DNA of 64,000 nucleotides from Siphonodentalium dalli (Eukaryota; Mollusca; Scaphopoda; Gadilida; Siphonodentaliidae): NCBI GenBank assembly GCA_032622095.1, contig CP136069.1, positions 32,710,194-32,774,193 of the forward strand, written 5' to 3'. Position 1 is the first letter of the stretch; each line of letters begins with the position of its first letter. Shown here in pieces: positions 1-10,804 of the stretch. The position numbers were made by a program, and so were the translations under genes. The notes below the pieces were generated by a model. That model worked only from the letters and a program-made list of their open reading frames with translations, did no database searches and was not told where the DNA came from.

Positions 1-330
1 CCTATTCAATTGCCCATGCGACGTGACCTTGAAATCGGGTCAATTCAAGGTCAAATCGCGAATTTTGATGGGATTTCCACGAAATTTGATACATAGGGTT
101 ACTTTTGTCTACTGAGTGTTTTGGACGGGTTAAATCGTGACCCCGACCTGACCTTGACCTTCAAAATCATAAATTCAAGGTCAAGTCGGGTAAAACCATA
201 GGATTTCGACGGGTACTTTTGTCGTGTACTTTTGTCCGGGCAGTATTTTGGACGGGTCAAATCGTGACCCCACCTGACATTAACCTTCAAAATGGACAAT
301 TCAAGGTCAAATCGCGCAATTCGCCGAAAA
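1..330. repeat. Degenerate tandem repeat, ~128-bp period
   Basis: A block containing TTTTGGACGGGT, AAATCGTGACCCC and AATTCAAGGTCAA recurs at about 118-183 and 246-310, with a partial copy at the left edge. The copies differ by substitutions and small indels. It lies immediately left of the primer site of gypsy copy 1, so it may be inside or beside a decayed LTR, but no second LTR is available in the window to test this. Confidence 0.7.
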
Positions 331-422
331 GCAGAGGGGAAACAGCCCGGACGAAGTCGGGTCCACCTGCTAGTATATATATATATATCAGTCCCTCTGC
401 CCTGTCCTTATTGATACATGTG

Positions 423-433
423 TGGTGGCAGCG
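423..433 (+). other. Primer binding site, tRNA-Leu-like, of gypsy copy 1
   Basis: TGGTGGCAGCG is complementary to the 3' end of tRNA-Leu(AAG) including its CCA tail. It precedes the gag remnant by about 170 bp, where a Ty3/gypsy primer site belongs. It implies a 5' LTR ending near 422, with a TATA-rich run at 373-388 possibly in its U3/R. No 3' LTR is visible, so the LTR limits are unproven. Confidence 0.55.
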
Positions 434-602
434 TATATTGTTCACGTCTCGGTGTTCCAAAGAAACGGTGAACTCTCATGGGCTGGGTTGAGTGGGATTT
501 GAGTCGCCTAAAGTCGCGGTATTTGACCGTCGAATCAAACGTCGCCAATGTGTCCAGATATTGTATTATCATCGGAGTCTGATGAGAATAATTTAGTCAA
601 CT

Positions 603-1116
603 ATGGCAACATATCGAGCACCGAGTCAGTGGTGCCTAACGAAGACAGAAAGAGTCAACTCATTTGAAAACTGGGGAGCTAATTTACAATACACCTTGTC
701 CCTTGATACAAACTTTGCTCAATACCTCGTTAATGGAACTACCTGGCTCCAAAGGGCAACAGCTGATCCTCTCCATGGGTTCACTAATGATCATGATACT
801 GTTTCAGAAGCATCCCGGAAAACTGCACAACAGAAGGTAACAATCTTTGAGCTACACCTCGGACAAATAACCAATTTCTGTCCTGTAATCTCTAGAAATT
901 CTAGCGTGAAAAATTGAACCTCCATTGATCAAGTATGGCAGACCATCAGAATGCATTATGGCTTTCTTTCAACATGTAGTAATTTCTCAGACTTTCCTTG
1001 AATTAATTTCCAGTCTGACGAACGACATGCAGACTTGAACCAAAGATTGCTTGCCTTTGATAGATAGATAGTTTATTGGTCAGAATGCTATTCAGATTAA
1101 ATAATGTTACAAACAT

Positions 1117-1151
<35 letters not shown>

Positions 1152-1645
1152 TAGATATTGGCCTTTGTGGATGGCAACCTGCTCAATAAGGATGGTGGTA
1201 TTTCTCACAACGGTGAGGCCATATATGAAGATAATGAGGTCTGGCCCACATCAGAAAATTGTATAGTGCTCACATGGTTAAGACTTATACGCCCAGAACT
1301 ACCCCGTCTCGTTAAGCAGTGATACGGAACAGAACTACGTTCACGTTCGCTCGCATCTATTAAGCCCGAGATTTCCTAAGCACTGGATTCATTACGGGAT
1401 GAAGAATCAAAAGAACTAAGAGCCAACACCTACCATACCGACCTCCCCAACGACTACAGCGAGGCAATACAAAGAACAAGTCAACATTCAACACTGGATA
1501 AAACATTTGTCCCTTGTGTAAACAGGCGGGGCGCACTGAATTCCAACATTTTTGAGTCGATGTTCGTATCTCCCATCATCAGACAAACAATTTACGACAA
1601 AGGCTCGCACAGTTCTTATTGATGACGAGGAGATGAAGGTGATAT
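603..1645 (+). pseudogene. gag: gag remnant of gypsy copy 1
   Basis: The first 104 codons are open (603-917) and read like the N-terminal part of a Ty3/gypsy Gag, including the segments SFENWGANLQYTLSLD and HLGQITNFCPVISRNS. After 917 homology continues in other frames: a segment near 1160-1370 resembles [18 protein letters not shown], and 1510-1640 keeps a CPLCKQAG zinc-knuckle motif with following His and Cys. A small insertion at 1060-1157 interrupts it. Gag would form the particle and package RNA; this copy cannot make a full protein. The assignment rests on remembered family resemblance and on agreement with the second copy at 8307. Confidence 0.75.
1060..1157. mobile_element. Small insertion in gag, likely LINE/SINE 3' tail
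   Basis: About 98 bp bounded by (GATA)n and a (TA)n microsatellite splits gag. The target TTGCCTTTG (1051-1059) recurs almost exactly as TTGGCCTTTG at 1158-1167, like a target-site duplication. The motif ATAGTTTATTGGTCA resembles a stretch at 38980-39005, consistent with a 3'-end fragment of a dispersed non-LTR element. Too short to classify. Confidence 0.5.
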
Positions 1646-1915
1646 TTCTATGACAAACTACTCTGAGGATGACAGTTCATACCCAAAGATGTCCGAACTC
1701 AATATGCGTCGAGTTCAAGTCATGAAATCACCATATATAAATTTGTTCTATGGCCCTCATCCAGTGACTGTTATTCTAGATCTGGAGCTGAAACTAACAT
1801 GATTAGAGCATTAGTCGCACATTCTCTTGAACTCAGAATAATAAAGTCATGCGGACAAGCACAACAGTCAGGTGGCAAGTCATCATTGTCGGTGATATGA
1901 TAAACCAGACTTACT

Positions 1916-2450
1916 TTGTCACGAGGTGATACCACATTCAGCTTGGAAGCCTTGGTCGTGCAGAATCGTGATGCTGATGCAGGAGTTCCTGGCATGTGTA
2001 AGACCGATATAGGCATTCGCCCTGGTAAATGCACCGTTGTTGTGGGAGATCAAGTGTCATTTTCGTGGGTTTTATCAAGAAACCACCAAAGAGCCACACA
2101 TCGTTCGCCGTACGAATGTAGAAGCCACGACAATATGGCCAGGGGATTATATAGAAATACCTCTGCCTGAAGATATCCAGCCAGACTCGGTTTTAGCAGT
2201 GGAACCACGCATGGACCTAAACAGTTCACACAACTTAGTATTTCGACCACAACCATTCATCGCATCCTCAGTTGGAAGAGCTATTCGTCTGACAAACGAT
2301 ATAGGTGAAGCAATAAATCTTCGCCGAAACGTACTGGAATTTACCACCTTACAACCAAGTGATATATCTAGTTCTAGTAACGAAACACAACCACCGGGTT
2401 CTGCGCAGGTCCACCATGTTGATTGTGAGTATACTTTGTTACGAGTATGA
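1916..2450 (+). pseudogene. pol: Protease/linker remnant of gypsy copy 1
   Basis: Reading about 1916-2036 in one frame and 2037-2450 in another gives the retropepsin-proximal region. It contains FSLEALVVQNRDADAGVP and then WPGDYIEIPLP followed by VLAVEPRM. The equivalent segment of copy 2 reads WSGHYIELDIP and VAIEPRI, which establishes homology by direct comparison within the window. A frameshift lies near 2037, and more breaks follow 2450 before the RT region. No intact protease catalytic triad can be read. Confidence 0.65.
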
Positions 2451-2671
2451 GTACTACTATGGAAACCCAGGTGAATTGCAATTTATTCGAAAGGACCTCA
2501 CACACAAACGGCCAGAATGCCAAATGGCAAATCGCACTCAAGTGGTCGGTATTCACTATCTGTTATCTTCGACCCTGACAATATAGTACCATCATAAATC
2601 ACAAGCAAGTTTCGATCAATACTCGTTGATTATAATAGTGTTCGATCCACACTTCCAGGGTACACCGAAGC

Positions 2672-3682
2672 ATGTGGTTCGTTCGAATCAGTGTTAAATA
2701 TGGGACCAGTACAACCACCACAAAGCAAAGGACGTGTCCCTCAATATCTCAATATGCTCACAACAACCTTGTCCAGCTTCAAGAAAAATTCAACGAGCTG
2801 GAATCGCTTGGAGTATTTCAACGTCCAGAGGATGTCGGAGTAGTTACAGGGTATTTAAACCCGCCATTCATTGTGAAAAAGCCGAATGGGAACTTCCATT
2901 TAGTGACTGCATTTGCATATGTAGGCAAATATACAAAGCCTCAACCAGCTAGCATGCCCGATGTAGATTCCACACTTAGAAAATATGCTCAGTAGAAGTA
3001 GCTTGTGGTGTCCGATCTGACACAGGCATTTTATCAGTTTCATCTGGAAAAGGACTCGATGAAATATTGCGGTGTCGCTGCTCATTTCCGTGGCGTCCGT
3101 GTGTATGTAAGGTCGGCCATGGGAATGCCAGGTTCCGAAACCCCATTGGAGGAGCTCATGTCTCGTGTGTTAGACAACTTACTGATGGAAGGAGTCGTTG
3201 CCAAGCTAGCAGACGATATATTATTTGGTGGCGACACACCAGAGAAGTTGCTTCAGAATTGGATCAGAGTATTGCGCGTATTTGAACGGACGAAGTTGAG
3301 ACTATTTGCATCAAAAACAGTAATTGCTCCTAAGTCCACCACCATACTTCGATGGATATGGTCTGATGGTACTGGTGATAAGCAACATCGAATTGCTGCA
3401 CTGGCATCATGCAACCGCCCAACAACCGTGTATGGTCTGACATCTTTCATTGGCGCTTACACAATGTTGTCAATGGTTCTACCAAATAACGCCCATTTAC
3501 TTGAGACACTTGATGACATTGTGGTTGGGCGGACGTCAAAGGAAATCATCCTGTGGTCTGAAGACCGATTATCAGCCTGCAATGCTGCACAACAACATTT
3601 GAACGCTCACAAAGTGATAACCTTGCATCGAAAAGATGATGAGCTCTGGATCGTCACATATGCTGCTGTCACACAGCGATGA
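2672..3682 (+). pseudogene. pol: Reverse transcriptase remnant of gypsy copy 1
   Basis: One frame (2672-3682) encodes most of a Ty3/gypsy RT: the fingers segment [28 protein letters not shown], the palm motif VSDLTQAFYQFHL, the G-M-P-G-S-E-T block and an active-site-like LADDIL. It then continues into the thumb/connection (ILRWIWSDG). Two in-frame stops at about 2996-3004 (TAG, TAG) replace what would be tryptophan and tyrosine just before VSDL. A frameshift lies near 2750, upstream of which the N-terminal GPVQPPQ motif is in another frame. RNase H is truncated at 3682. The copy is dead. Confidence 0.85.
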
Positions 3683-5300
3683 ATTGGCGCGAAAATATAA
3701 AATTTTGCGAAAAAAAACCCACGTCGCTGGGTTTGTTTAGTGCAAAGCTGCGAAGACGCAAGTGAACTGGCAACTGTGCGAAGTCGAAACACTTATTAAT
3801 TAACAACTACTGATACATCAATTATCAATAGTACTTGTACGTTGGCAGAACATAATTAAACTAGTATGTGAATATTTAATTTTTGAATGAAAATTTGCAA
3901 CAAACCAAAATTGGTTGGTAACCATCAAATTCAACAATGACTGTAGCACACCGTGATACTATTTGCACATGCGATGATAGTATGTACATTGACATTGAGT
4001 TGATCGCTTAGATACGACATAGTATCTTCAAATACATAGTGGCGATACCTACCACCGGGACAGCATGCGTAACATTGATATTTCAACCACGAGTAATATA
4101 CTACATATCCATCCTCATTAACTGGTGCAGTGCTGAAAGCCCATATTTGGACCTTATGTAAGAGTGTTGGAAGCCCAGATCTGGGCTTTGGCGAAGACAC
4201 TGCCTTGCTTGTTTAGTTTAATCATTTAAATGGAGTTTATAAGGTAATATTTTAGGAATATTGTTACATATATAATTAAATTGGGACATTGTGAAGTTTG
4301 AATGGATGCCGACCATAAAAATTGACAGAAAATGTACTTCTACTAAGAACAGTTTGAGAAAATGACAAATTGTTTTGCCCAAAGGCGTCCAACAATTAAC
4401 CAAGCTCATAACCTAATCATACATCCATGCTCATAGCCATGACCTAATTTGACAACCGGACTCATAACCTTAACCTATTCTAAAAAAAACCACATATAAG
4501 TTATAACCATAACCTAATCACAAATGTATATATATATATATATATATATAGGGGTCAAATTTGAGAAAAGAGTGCAAATGTAATAAATTACCTACTCCTC
4601 CGAGCATACAATTCAATGATTTTCTGTTTATTGAAATATATACACACGCATTTCATTATGCGCATGTAAGATATTTAGCTGCGAACCAGTTAATACGTAT
4701 ATACATACAAGAACAACGACGCTTACTAAACTATGCATAATTACATGCGTGGTGGGACCCTACTGAAATATAGAGAAACAATTTCAGTATTTGGTTGTTG
4801 GCGATTATCGTCGTTGTTTCACTGGAGTGTCACTCAACTGAACATAGAAACCAAGACCCTAGTAATCAGTTGATGACATATAGAGATATGTCAACTAAGA
4901 TGCACACATCCTTTACAATCAATACACTTATCGGGTTTCAAAATAATAAATGTGTGCGGGCACAATGTGTACTGGGGTACATACCTTTGTTATTGGATAT
5001 TGAATAGATTCAATACTAATGCATAGCTACATTCTAATCGGCATTGTGGATTGCTATATTTATATGGATGTCAGCAGTTGCATGGTGCAGCAGAAAAATT
5101 ACTCGAATACCGCCAAGTATTAAAGCTCCGTCCTAATGTGGCAATTTGACATTGCAATGCATCGTTTTCCGAGAAATCATTAATATCTTAATACCAGTAT
5201 ATTTGATCGAATCGGATTCATATCACATTAGCTCCCAAAATGTATAAGCACCTTCGAGTAAGCTACTAACAACATATACCACATAACATGCAGATTTTCT
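3683..5300. other. No recognisable gene
   Basis: AT-rich DNA with only short unrelated ORFs. A (TA)n run lies at 4527-4550. The stretch 4400-4520 repeats the phrase CATAACCTAA loosely. I see no coding signature and no clear mobile-element ends. Confidence 0.6.
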
Positions 5301-5301
5301 T

Positions 5302-5990
5302 GCAGCTCAGAAGTTGGACGTTTTATCAAAACATTGTTGGGATTTTGGCCGCGATTTTGGTGTCCATCATCGCTTTTACGCGACATGTTTCCTTATGAAT
5401 ATTGAGGCATAGACTCTACGAATTAAAATGGTCTCGTAACATATAAAGCGCTGGCGATGTTCCAGTCTGGTTTGAATACGTTTTGGCAAATGTTGTGTAT
5501 AACGTGTCAATATCACAATTGGAGACCACCCTGGACGCCATCTTGGATTTTATCACATTCTTAATCTAGGATTTAAACTGAATTTTATATTGTGTGTGTC
5601 TCTGGAGTGTTTTACGCATTATGACGCCATAAACTGTCAACTGTTTCTTTATTTTCTTGCAACTCAGAAGTTGATCGTTTTATCGGATTTGTTTTGTTAT
5701 TATCGCCGCCATATTGAGGTCCATTGTCACGTTTTTGTGAGGAATTGCCTTATAAACATTACGGCGCAGACTTTAGACACAATACAGTAACATATTAAGC
5801 AATGGCGATACATTGGTCCAGTTTGCATACTTGTTACCAATATAAAAAAAGGCTACTATCTTGGACGCCATCTTGAAATTGTATACCTTGCTAATCTAGT
5901 ATTTTAACTAAATTTTATATTTTCTGGGGTACCTTGGGTGGGGGGGGGGGTTCTGCACATTATGACACCATAAACTGTGCACTGTTCATT
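5302..5990. repeat. Diverged tandem duplication, ~355-bp unit
   Basis: The block starting CTTGCA(G/A)CTCAGAAGTTG at 5302 recurs at 5657. Both copies run through TGGACGCCATCTTG and AATTTTATATT to ATTATGAC(G/A)CCATAAACTG before ending. The two units differ at many positions and by indels, so the duplication is old. A G-rich run at 5939-5951 interrupts the second unit. Confidence 0.75.
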
Positions 5991-6918
5991 TATTTATGAA
6001 TACAACCGACATTGACCCCTCTATCTGAATAATTATGTAATTTGGGGGAGGGTTAAATTTGTGTCGATTATTTCGCCAGTTGGAAAGATATAATATTTGT
6101 TTGAAAACTATAATGTAGGGTATATCCTACCATTTCTAAAAAATATATAGTATAGAAGAACATGGCATATGTGTTATATTTGAATGGAGTTGATGACCGA
6201 CAATTTGTCTGAATTTTTGAAGCGTAACGTTAAATTCTTTACCATTACGTCACAAAATCAGAACGAAAGCAGAATAACAATGTTGCATCTGATTAAGTGT
6301 AATATTTGCTCCATAAATTTGTACATATGCTTTCATTGATGCCCATTTTGGTGCCCGGTTTGCCAGTTGTCTATTGGCGGTCAACCACTAAAGATATGTC
6401 AATTTGTATGTAGGGTACCATAAGAAACATAGCAAACATCGATATTTTGTCACTTGTCGCGGCTCGGCGCCCTCTGAATTCTAAAACTAGAGTAATATTT
6501 CCATAAGAAAATGATGGTCGCACAAATTTCCCCGAGGTGCGACACCTACCCCCAGTACGGGTGGAGATATCGTAATGAACGTTTGCCGTTAAATTATTAT
6601 ATATATTTGCCCTTTAGTTAATTTGTTGTTATTCAGCATAATTCTAAATTATCGTTCAATCTCTGTTTGCTCGTCTGATCGTTTGGTTTATTTAGTCAAA
6701 TTGGTTTCTAAGGCACATACACCTTCAAAATAAAGTTTAGTAAAAATTGTTGGGTTATTTAAATTTAAGGTTAATGGTTGGTCAAATTCTAGAAGTTTGG
6801 TTCAATTGTTGGGTTATATAGATTAGTTTAGTTAATAGTCACTTGTTTACAGTTGCGCCCCTTGATAAAGATTTGCTGGATGTGTGCTCTCTTTGTCAAT
6901 TTTCTTCTCTGTATTTGT
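5991..6918. other. No recognisable gene
   Basis: Unique-looking AT-rich sequence without long ORFs, repeats or element ends that I can identify. Confidence 0.5.
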
Positions 6919-6987
6919 GCCAATGCACTCTCTTATATATGCGAGTCGACCATAGGTCGCATCGCATATATAAGAGAATGCATTGGC
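6919..6987. repeat. 69-bp near-perfect palindrome, copy 1
   Basis: The left arm GCCAATGCACTCTCTTATAT and the inverted right arm match with one mismatch across 26 bp each. They enclose a centre that is itself palindromic (CGACCATAGGTCG). The same arm sequence recurs at 7132-7200, inside the MITE at 7556-7693, and in decayed form at 16590-16740. It is therefore a dispersed foldback unit. Confidence 0.85.
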
Positions 6988-7131
6988 TTAACACATATTA
7001 AAAATGATAAAATCGTCAAAGAATGTAGAAAAATATTATAACAATTGTTAACAAATGTAAGAACAAATTATAAAATTGTTAAAGAATGTAAGAAAAAATG
7101 GTAAAAAGTGTTAAAAAATGAATTTATTTAG

Positions 7132-7200
7132 GCCAATGCATTCTCTTATATATGCGAGGCGACCTATGGTCGATTCGCATATATAAGAGAATGCATTGGC
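7132..7200. repeat. 69-bp near-perfect palindrome, copy 2
   Basis: Same unit as at 6919-6987, 213 bp downstream, with arms GCCAATGCATTCTCTTATAT and its inverse around GCGACCTATGGTCG. The intervening 144 bp is an A/T-rich run of repeated AAATTGTTAA(A/C)(G/A)AATGTAAG-like phrases. The two palindromes may be the two ends of one small foldback element. Confidence 0.85.
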
Positions 7201-7555
7201 ACAGGGCATAACTGTAACTAGCACAATGTGGTCAATGAGCCGGTTCCAATGATATCCATATTTGTATGGTTCTATTGAGACAGACCCAAGATAATTTAAG
7301 CAGTTGCAGCTTCAAACTCAAATAAATACACGGTGTAGGCATAATTTATGTTACGTCGGAATTATATAGTTGTAGTATTGCTTGTGTCTTTGATTCAAGT
7401 ATCCTATTGTAGGTTGCTAATTTATTCCCGAAAATGACAATATCATTTATGAGCATAGAATCTCATGAGAAACACATAAAATGATAAACTCTGATATAAA
7501 CTCGGAATCCAATGACACAAATTACGACTGAAACGAAATGGAAAACAAAAGTGAC

Positions 7556-7693
7556 TTAACCCTTTACCCAACAAAACGCCCAGAAAAATAGCCTCGCATA
7601 TATAAGAGAATGCATTGGCCTAAAAAAATCATTCGACTCGCATATATAAGAGAATGCATTGGCACAGGGCCGTTTTGTTGGGTAAAGGGTTAA
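7556..7693. mobile_element. piggyBac-type MITE (~130 bp, TTAA-flanked)
   Basis: TTAA at 7556-7559 and 7690-7693 flanks an element whose ends begin CCCTTTACCCAACAAAACG and finish with the inverse, giving terminal inverted repeats of about 24 bp with one indel. A TTAA target duplication and CCC termini are hallmarks of piggyBac elements. The body holds two direct copies of the TCGCATATATAAGAGAATGC unit (7594-7619 and 7638-7663) that also forms the nearby palindromes. There is no coding capacity, so it would need a transposase in trans. Assignment to piggyBac rests on TTAA plus CCC ends only. Confidence 0.75.
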
Positions 7694-7859
7694 ATAGAAG
7701 AAATAAAACCTGAATACCTGAAAGCATCCGCGATGACACTCTGTTGGATATTTACTGTGCATATTTTAACCATTTTAATTAAAATATAGCTGCTAAAACT
7801 GCTTAAACTGTCATCTGGGCTACATGGGATAAGATCCTTGTGGTATGAGCGATATGCGT

Positions 7860-8030
7860 AGGGTTTTAAGCGGATTTGGACCAGAATTATTTATATATTG
7901 AGGGTGGATTTCAAAAATTGGGACCAAAAACATATCGTTTTTTGCAGGTTTTGGGAGTGGTGGCTCCCGGTAATGCCAGATGCGAAAAACGGCATGCCTT
8001 GTTGCAAACGTATGTACTACCCCCATCCAT
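7860..8030 (+). repeat. Fragment of the dispersed repeat seen at 33 and 55 kb
   Basis: GCAGGTTTTGGGAGTGGTGG, CCAGATGC, AAAACGGC and the following TACTACCCCC match the end of the repeat copy at 56,560-56,640. This is a third, truncated copy of the family. It lies next to the start of gypsy copy 2. Confidence 0.6.
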
Positions 8031-8306
8031 CATCATTACATGAACATTGAATTACTTCCTCGATGCGTCTGTGTATTAGTTTCGATTGTGAAATTACATA
8101 AAATTATCTTCTTCTGTAAATTTATTGATTATGTTATGTAAGTCAATTACTTGACATTGGTTTGGTGGTAGCTGTAATAAACGACAACCCACGCACCCAT
8201 AATATATTAGACTTAAAACGTGACTTAAGTGCAGCATTGCATCGTCGATAAATGTAAAACCTTTAGACGTGCCAGCTTCTTTTTCACAAACTGAAAATTT
8301 TACAAT

Positions 8307-8965
8307 ATGGCCGCATGGGCACCGAAGCAGTGGTGTTTGACGATAATTTGCTCCATTTGTCACCGAAGTTAATTTATAGGAAAGAAAATCCAAATGTAAT
8401 CCTCTGCGGGACGATGATGACAATGTTCCTGCACTGTGCCGCAAACTCATGCTAGGGCAAATTGCAAACTATTGCCCTCTTATTTCTAGAAATTTCATCA
8501 TCAAAAACTATAATAGCATGGACAGTGTCTGGCACACTGTAAGAACTCACTATGGTTTCCAATAATCGGGAACACATTTCATCGATTTCATCGTCGTTCA
8601 ACTTGATCCCGACGAGCGCCCAGAAGACCTCTTTCAACATTTGATATCATTTGTTGAGGACAGTCTCGTGAATCGTGATGGCGAAATCACTCATCATGAA
8701 GAAAAACCACACGAAGATGAATAAATGTCAACACACGCGGAAAATCCTATCACTTTCACATGGTTCCGTTATTTACACAATGCGCTTCATAAACTTGTTA
8801 AACAACTCTATGGTACTTACGTGCTACTCAGCACTTTAGCGTCAATGAAATCAGAAATACCCCAGGTACTAGGCTCACTCATAGATGAAATTTATACATG
8901 CGAAGATACAAAGCTCACGCGTGCTGCTACATTTTCTCATTCATCCAGTGGAAAAGACAAAACTT
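8307..8965 (+). pseudogene. gag: gag remnant of gypsy copy 2
   Basis: It begins with ATG at 8307 and the segment APKQWCLT, matching APSQWCLT of copy 1. Most of the next ~30 residues are deleted. The homology continues as [17 protein letters not shown] (about 8450-8510), FVEDSLVNRDGEITHHEE (8650-8705) and ITFTWFRYLHNALHKL (8750-8800), in three different frames. The long minus-strand ORFs over 8094-8640 are antisense shadows of this remnant. Confidence 0.7.
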
Positions 8966-9440
8966 AATTTACAAGGCAAGTGTGAGTGTAAATTTTACCG
9001 CTGTAATGTAATCGCTGGCGTTCCCTTCATGTTCACAAATGACATAACAGTTCGACAAGCAAACGGGAATTTATCTTATCTGAAGGATCACGTTACGCTT
9101 ATGGTCATTACGACCAATACAGTGGGTGGATCGCAAACAGTTCGTGGTACACAGACATACCTCTTGAATGCCCCAACCTTCTCAACCACATTGTGGTCTG
9201 GTCATTACATCGAACTTGACATCCCGACTGAACTCGAAAATGACTCTACCGTAGCAATCGAACCCAGAATATTACCTTCAAAAATTATGACAGACAGTTC
9301 TGAACGACTGTGGCCTCCAACGATAATCGTGACTGATGTTTGTCGAAAAGTCTGCATTGTTAATTACATCGATGAACCAAAGTTACTACGACGACATGAA
9401 CGTTTGTCACGGGCATCACATTTTTCCAAACAATATGTAT
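8966..9440 (+). pseudogene. pol: Protease/linker remnant of gypsy copy 2
   Basis: Open in one frame from 8885 to 9442. It encodes GVPFMFTNDITVRQANG and later WSGHYIELDIP and VAIEPRILPS, matching the linker between protease and RT in copy 1. This is the best-preserved part of the copy. No complete aspartic-protease active site is visible. Confidence 0.65.
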
Positions 9441-9599
9441 AAACCAAAACGACAACAACATCAGAAAACCCGTCATTCACAACCAATTCGACTCGACCCA
9501 GATCACGTAGTACCCAGTGACATTAAAGAAACATTCGACGAAGTACATGTACACGCAAAATACGACCAAGGCTTTTATTCAAACCTTCTTTGCATGGCA

Positions 9600-10253
9600 A
9601 ATTCGACATCGTCATAAATATGGGACCAGTCCAACCCAAAAAAAAAAAGAAAAAAGGAAAAGACGCATTCCGCTGTACGCACCCAATAAACTTGTTGAAC
9701 TCCAAATTAAATTTGATGAACTTGCATAAAAGTGAATTTTCAAAAGTCCTGTGGACGTTGGAGTTGCCCAGAGTATCCGAATCCCTCCTTCCTGGTGAAA
9801 AACACCCGATGGAAATATCAGATTGTTACTGCATTTGTAGATGTTAGACAAAAAACCCCATCGTATTCACTATTGATAGCACACTCAGAACCATCGCTCA
9901 ATGGAAATATCTCACCTGACATAACATCTGACCTAACGACTATGTTCTTTTAAATACCGTTATCAAATGAATCAATAAAATACTGTGGTTTTCCTATGCC
10001 GTTTTCCATGTGCTCGCGTCTACACTCGCACCGACATGGTTATGCCCGGACCCGAGGCTGCATTGGAAGAACATATGTCCCAGCTTCTTGGTAATTTGCT
10101 CATGGAAGACACTGGAGGAAATACCTATGAAGAATTGATTTCGAATTGGACACGCTTTCTCCAAACATTTGACAAATGCGGCATGCATTTGTCTACGCTT
10201 ATGACCATGATTGCACACCATCATCATCATTTAATTAGGAACAGGTCTGACTG
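9600..10253 (+). pseudogene. pol: Reverse transcriptase remnant of gypsy copy 2
   Basis: The motif MGPVQP at about 9620 parallels GPVQPPQ in copy 1. NKLVELQIKFDELA follows in another frame, and FLVKNTRWKYQIVTAFVDVR comes near 9800. ARVYTRTDMVMPGPEAALEE (about 10010-10070) corresponds to the palm region that reads SAMGMPGSETPLEE in copy 1. Several frameshifts and a run of A at 9639-9660 break it. The D-D active site is not preserved. Confidence 0.7.
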
Positions 10254-10261
10254 ACTCTTAG

Positions 10262-10642
10262 TTCCCGTATTTACATGAAGATTTAACCTTTTTGTTGTCA
10301 CAATAATAAAACACAAATACTAAATTTAACATTCTACAATTTGTCCTTCTTCCAAACGCAAGGTCTTTTTTGGATAATTCTTTTTTCTGTTCTTTATTTC
10401 AGTTCGTAGTTTGTAAAGTGTTCCTATTTCGATTCGTGTGTGGTCTTTGTTGATATATACTTTTGATGGTCCTGGTTGTGTACATTTATCTCTATTGTAT
10501 CTTACCGCATCACTGACCATTTGATCTCGTATATGTCTTGACTTTTACAGAAGTTTAACTGGTCGATTTTTGTTTTCTACTATACTACCTATTCTGTAAA
10601 ATGAGAGAACATCATCTTCATTACACTTTGTCACTTTCCCAT
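10262..10642 (-). pseudogene. LINE ORF1, 3' half (RRM-like region and C-terminus)
   Basis: Read right to left, this stretch continues a CR1/L2-type ORF1 protein. It has YGKVTKCNEDDVLSFYRIGS, then ENKNRPVKLL, one in-frame stop, and the C-terminal segment SKVYINKDHTRIEIGTLYKL rich in Lys/Arg. This is the second part of the RRM-like nucleic-acid-binding domain and the C-terminal domain of such proteins. Its first half lies 17 kb away at 27575-28532, cut exactly inside the RRM-like domain. ORF2 is not present to the left, where gypsy copy 2 begins, so the LINE is also 3'-truncated. Confidence 0.75.
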
Positions 10643-10643
10643 A

Positions 10644-10700
10644 TATGGCAAGAAACGTGGTCAAATTGTTTTGGGTAATCGTATTTTTAGGTGCTAACTG
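10644..10700 (+). repeat. Left terminal inverted repeat of the giant element
   Basis: It starts TATGGCAAGAAACGTGGTCA and continues AATTGTTTTGGGTAATCGTA and TTTTTAGGTGCTAA. Its reverse complement appears at 27515-27573 with small differences. Confidence 0.75.
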
Positions 10701-10804
10701 CTATATCAAAGTAAAGTCAAAGATATTTATTGCCGGAAAAGCGGTTTCCTTTTTTGGTTTCCGAGAAGTCGGAAGAAAAGGGAGTTTTAAACCCGATTCT
10801 AGCA

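Larger units (their letters stand above)
423..3682 (+). mobile_element. Degenerate Ty3/gypsy retrotransposon, copy 1
   Basis: A plus-strand gag-pol remnant with primer site, gag with zinc knuckle, protease/linker and reverse transcriptase in the expected order. It is broken by stops, frameshifts and a ~98-bp insertion. Homology ends at 3682, in the RT/RNase H connection: RNase H, integrase and 3' LTR are missing, so the copy is 3'-truncated. Protein similarity to the remnant at 8307-10253 shows that both belong to one family. It is inactive. Confidence 0.85.
8307..10253 (+). mobile_element. Degenerate Ty3/gypsy retrotransposon, copy 2
   Basis: A second plus-strand gag-pol remnant of the family at 423-3682. 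Gag starts at about 8307, protease/linker lies at 8966-9440 and RT at 9600-10253. It has many frameshifts and deletions: the central part of gag is missing near 8340, and RT stops soon after its G-x-x-L-x-E-E/H palm segment. Homology ends at about 10253, just before the LINE ORF1 remnant. No LTRs are recognised. The copy is inactive. Confidence 0.8.

Noticed and set aside
4400-4520. Telomere-like CATAACCTAA repeats
   Set aside because: The phrase is irregular and does not match TTAGGG-type telomere repeats.
8094-8640. Two adjacent minus-strand ORFs (118 and 62 codons)
   Set aside because: The opposite strand carries recognisable gag motifs of gypsy copy 2 across 8307-8640, so these are antisense shadows.
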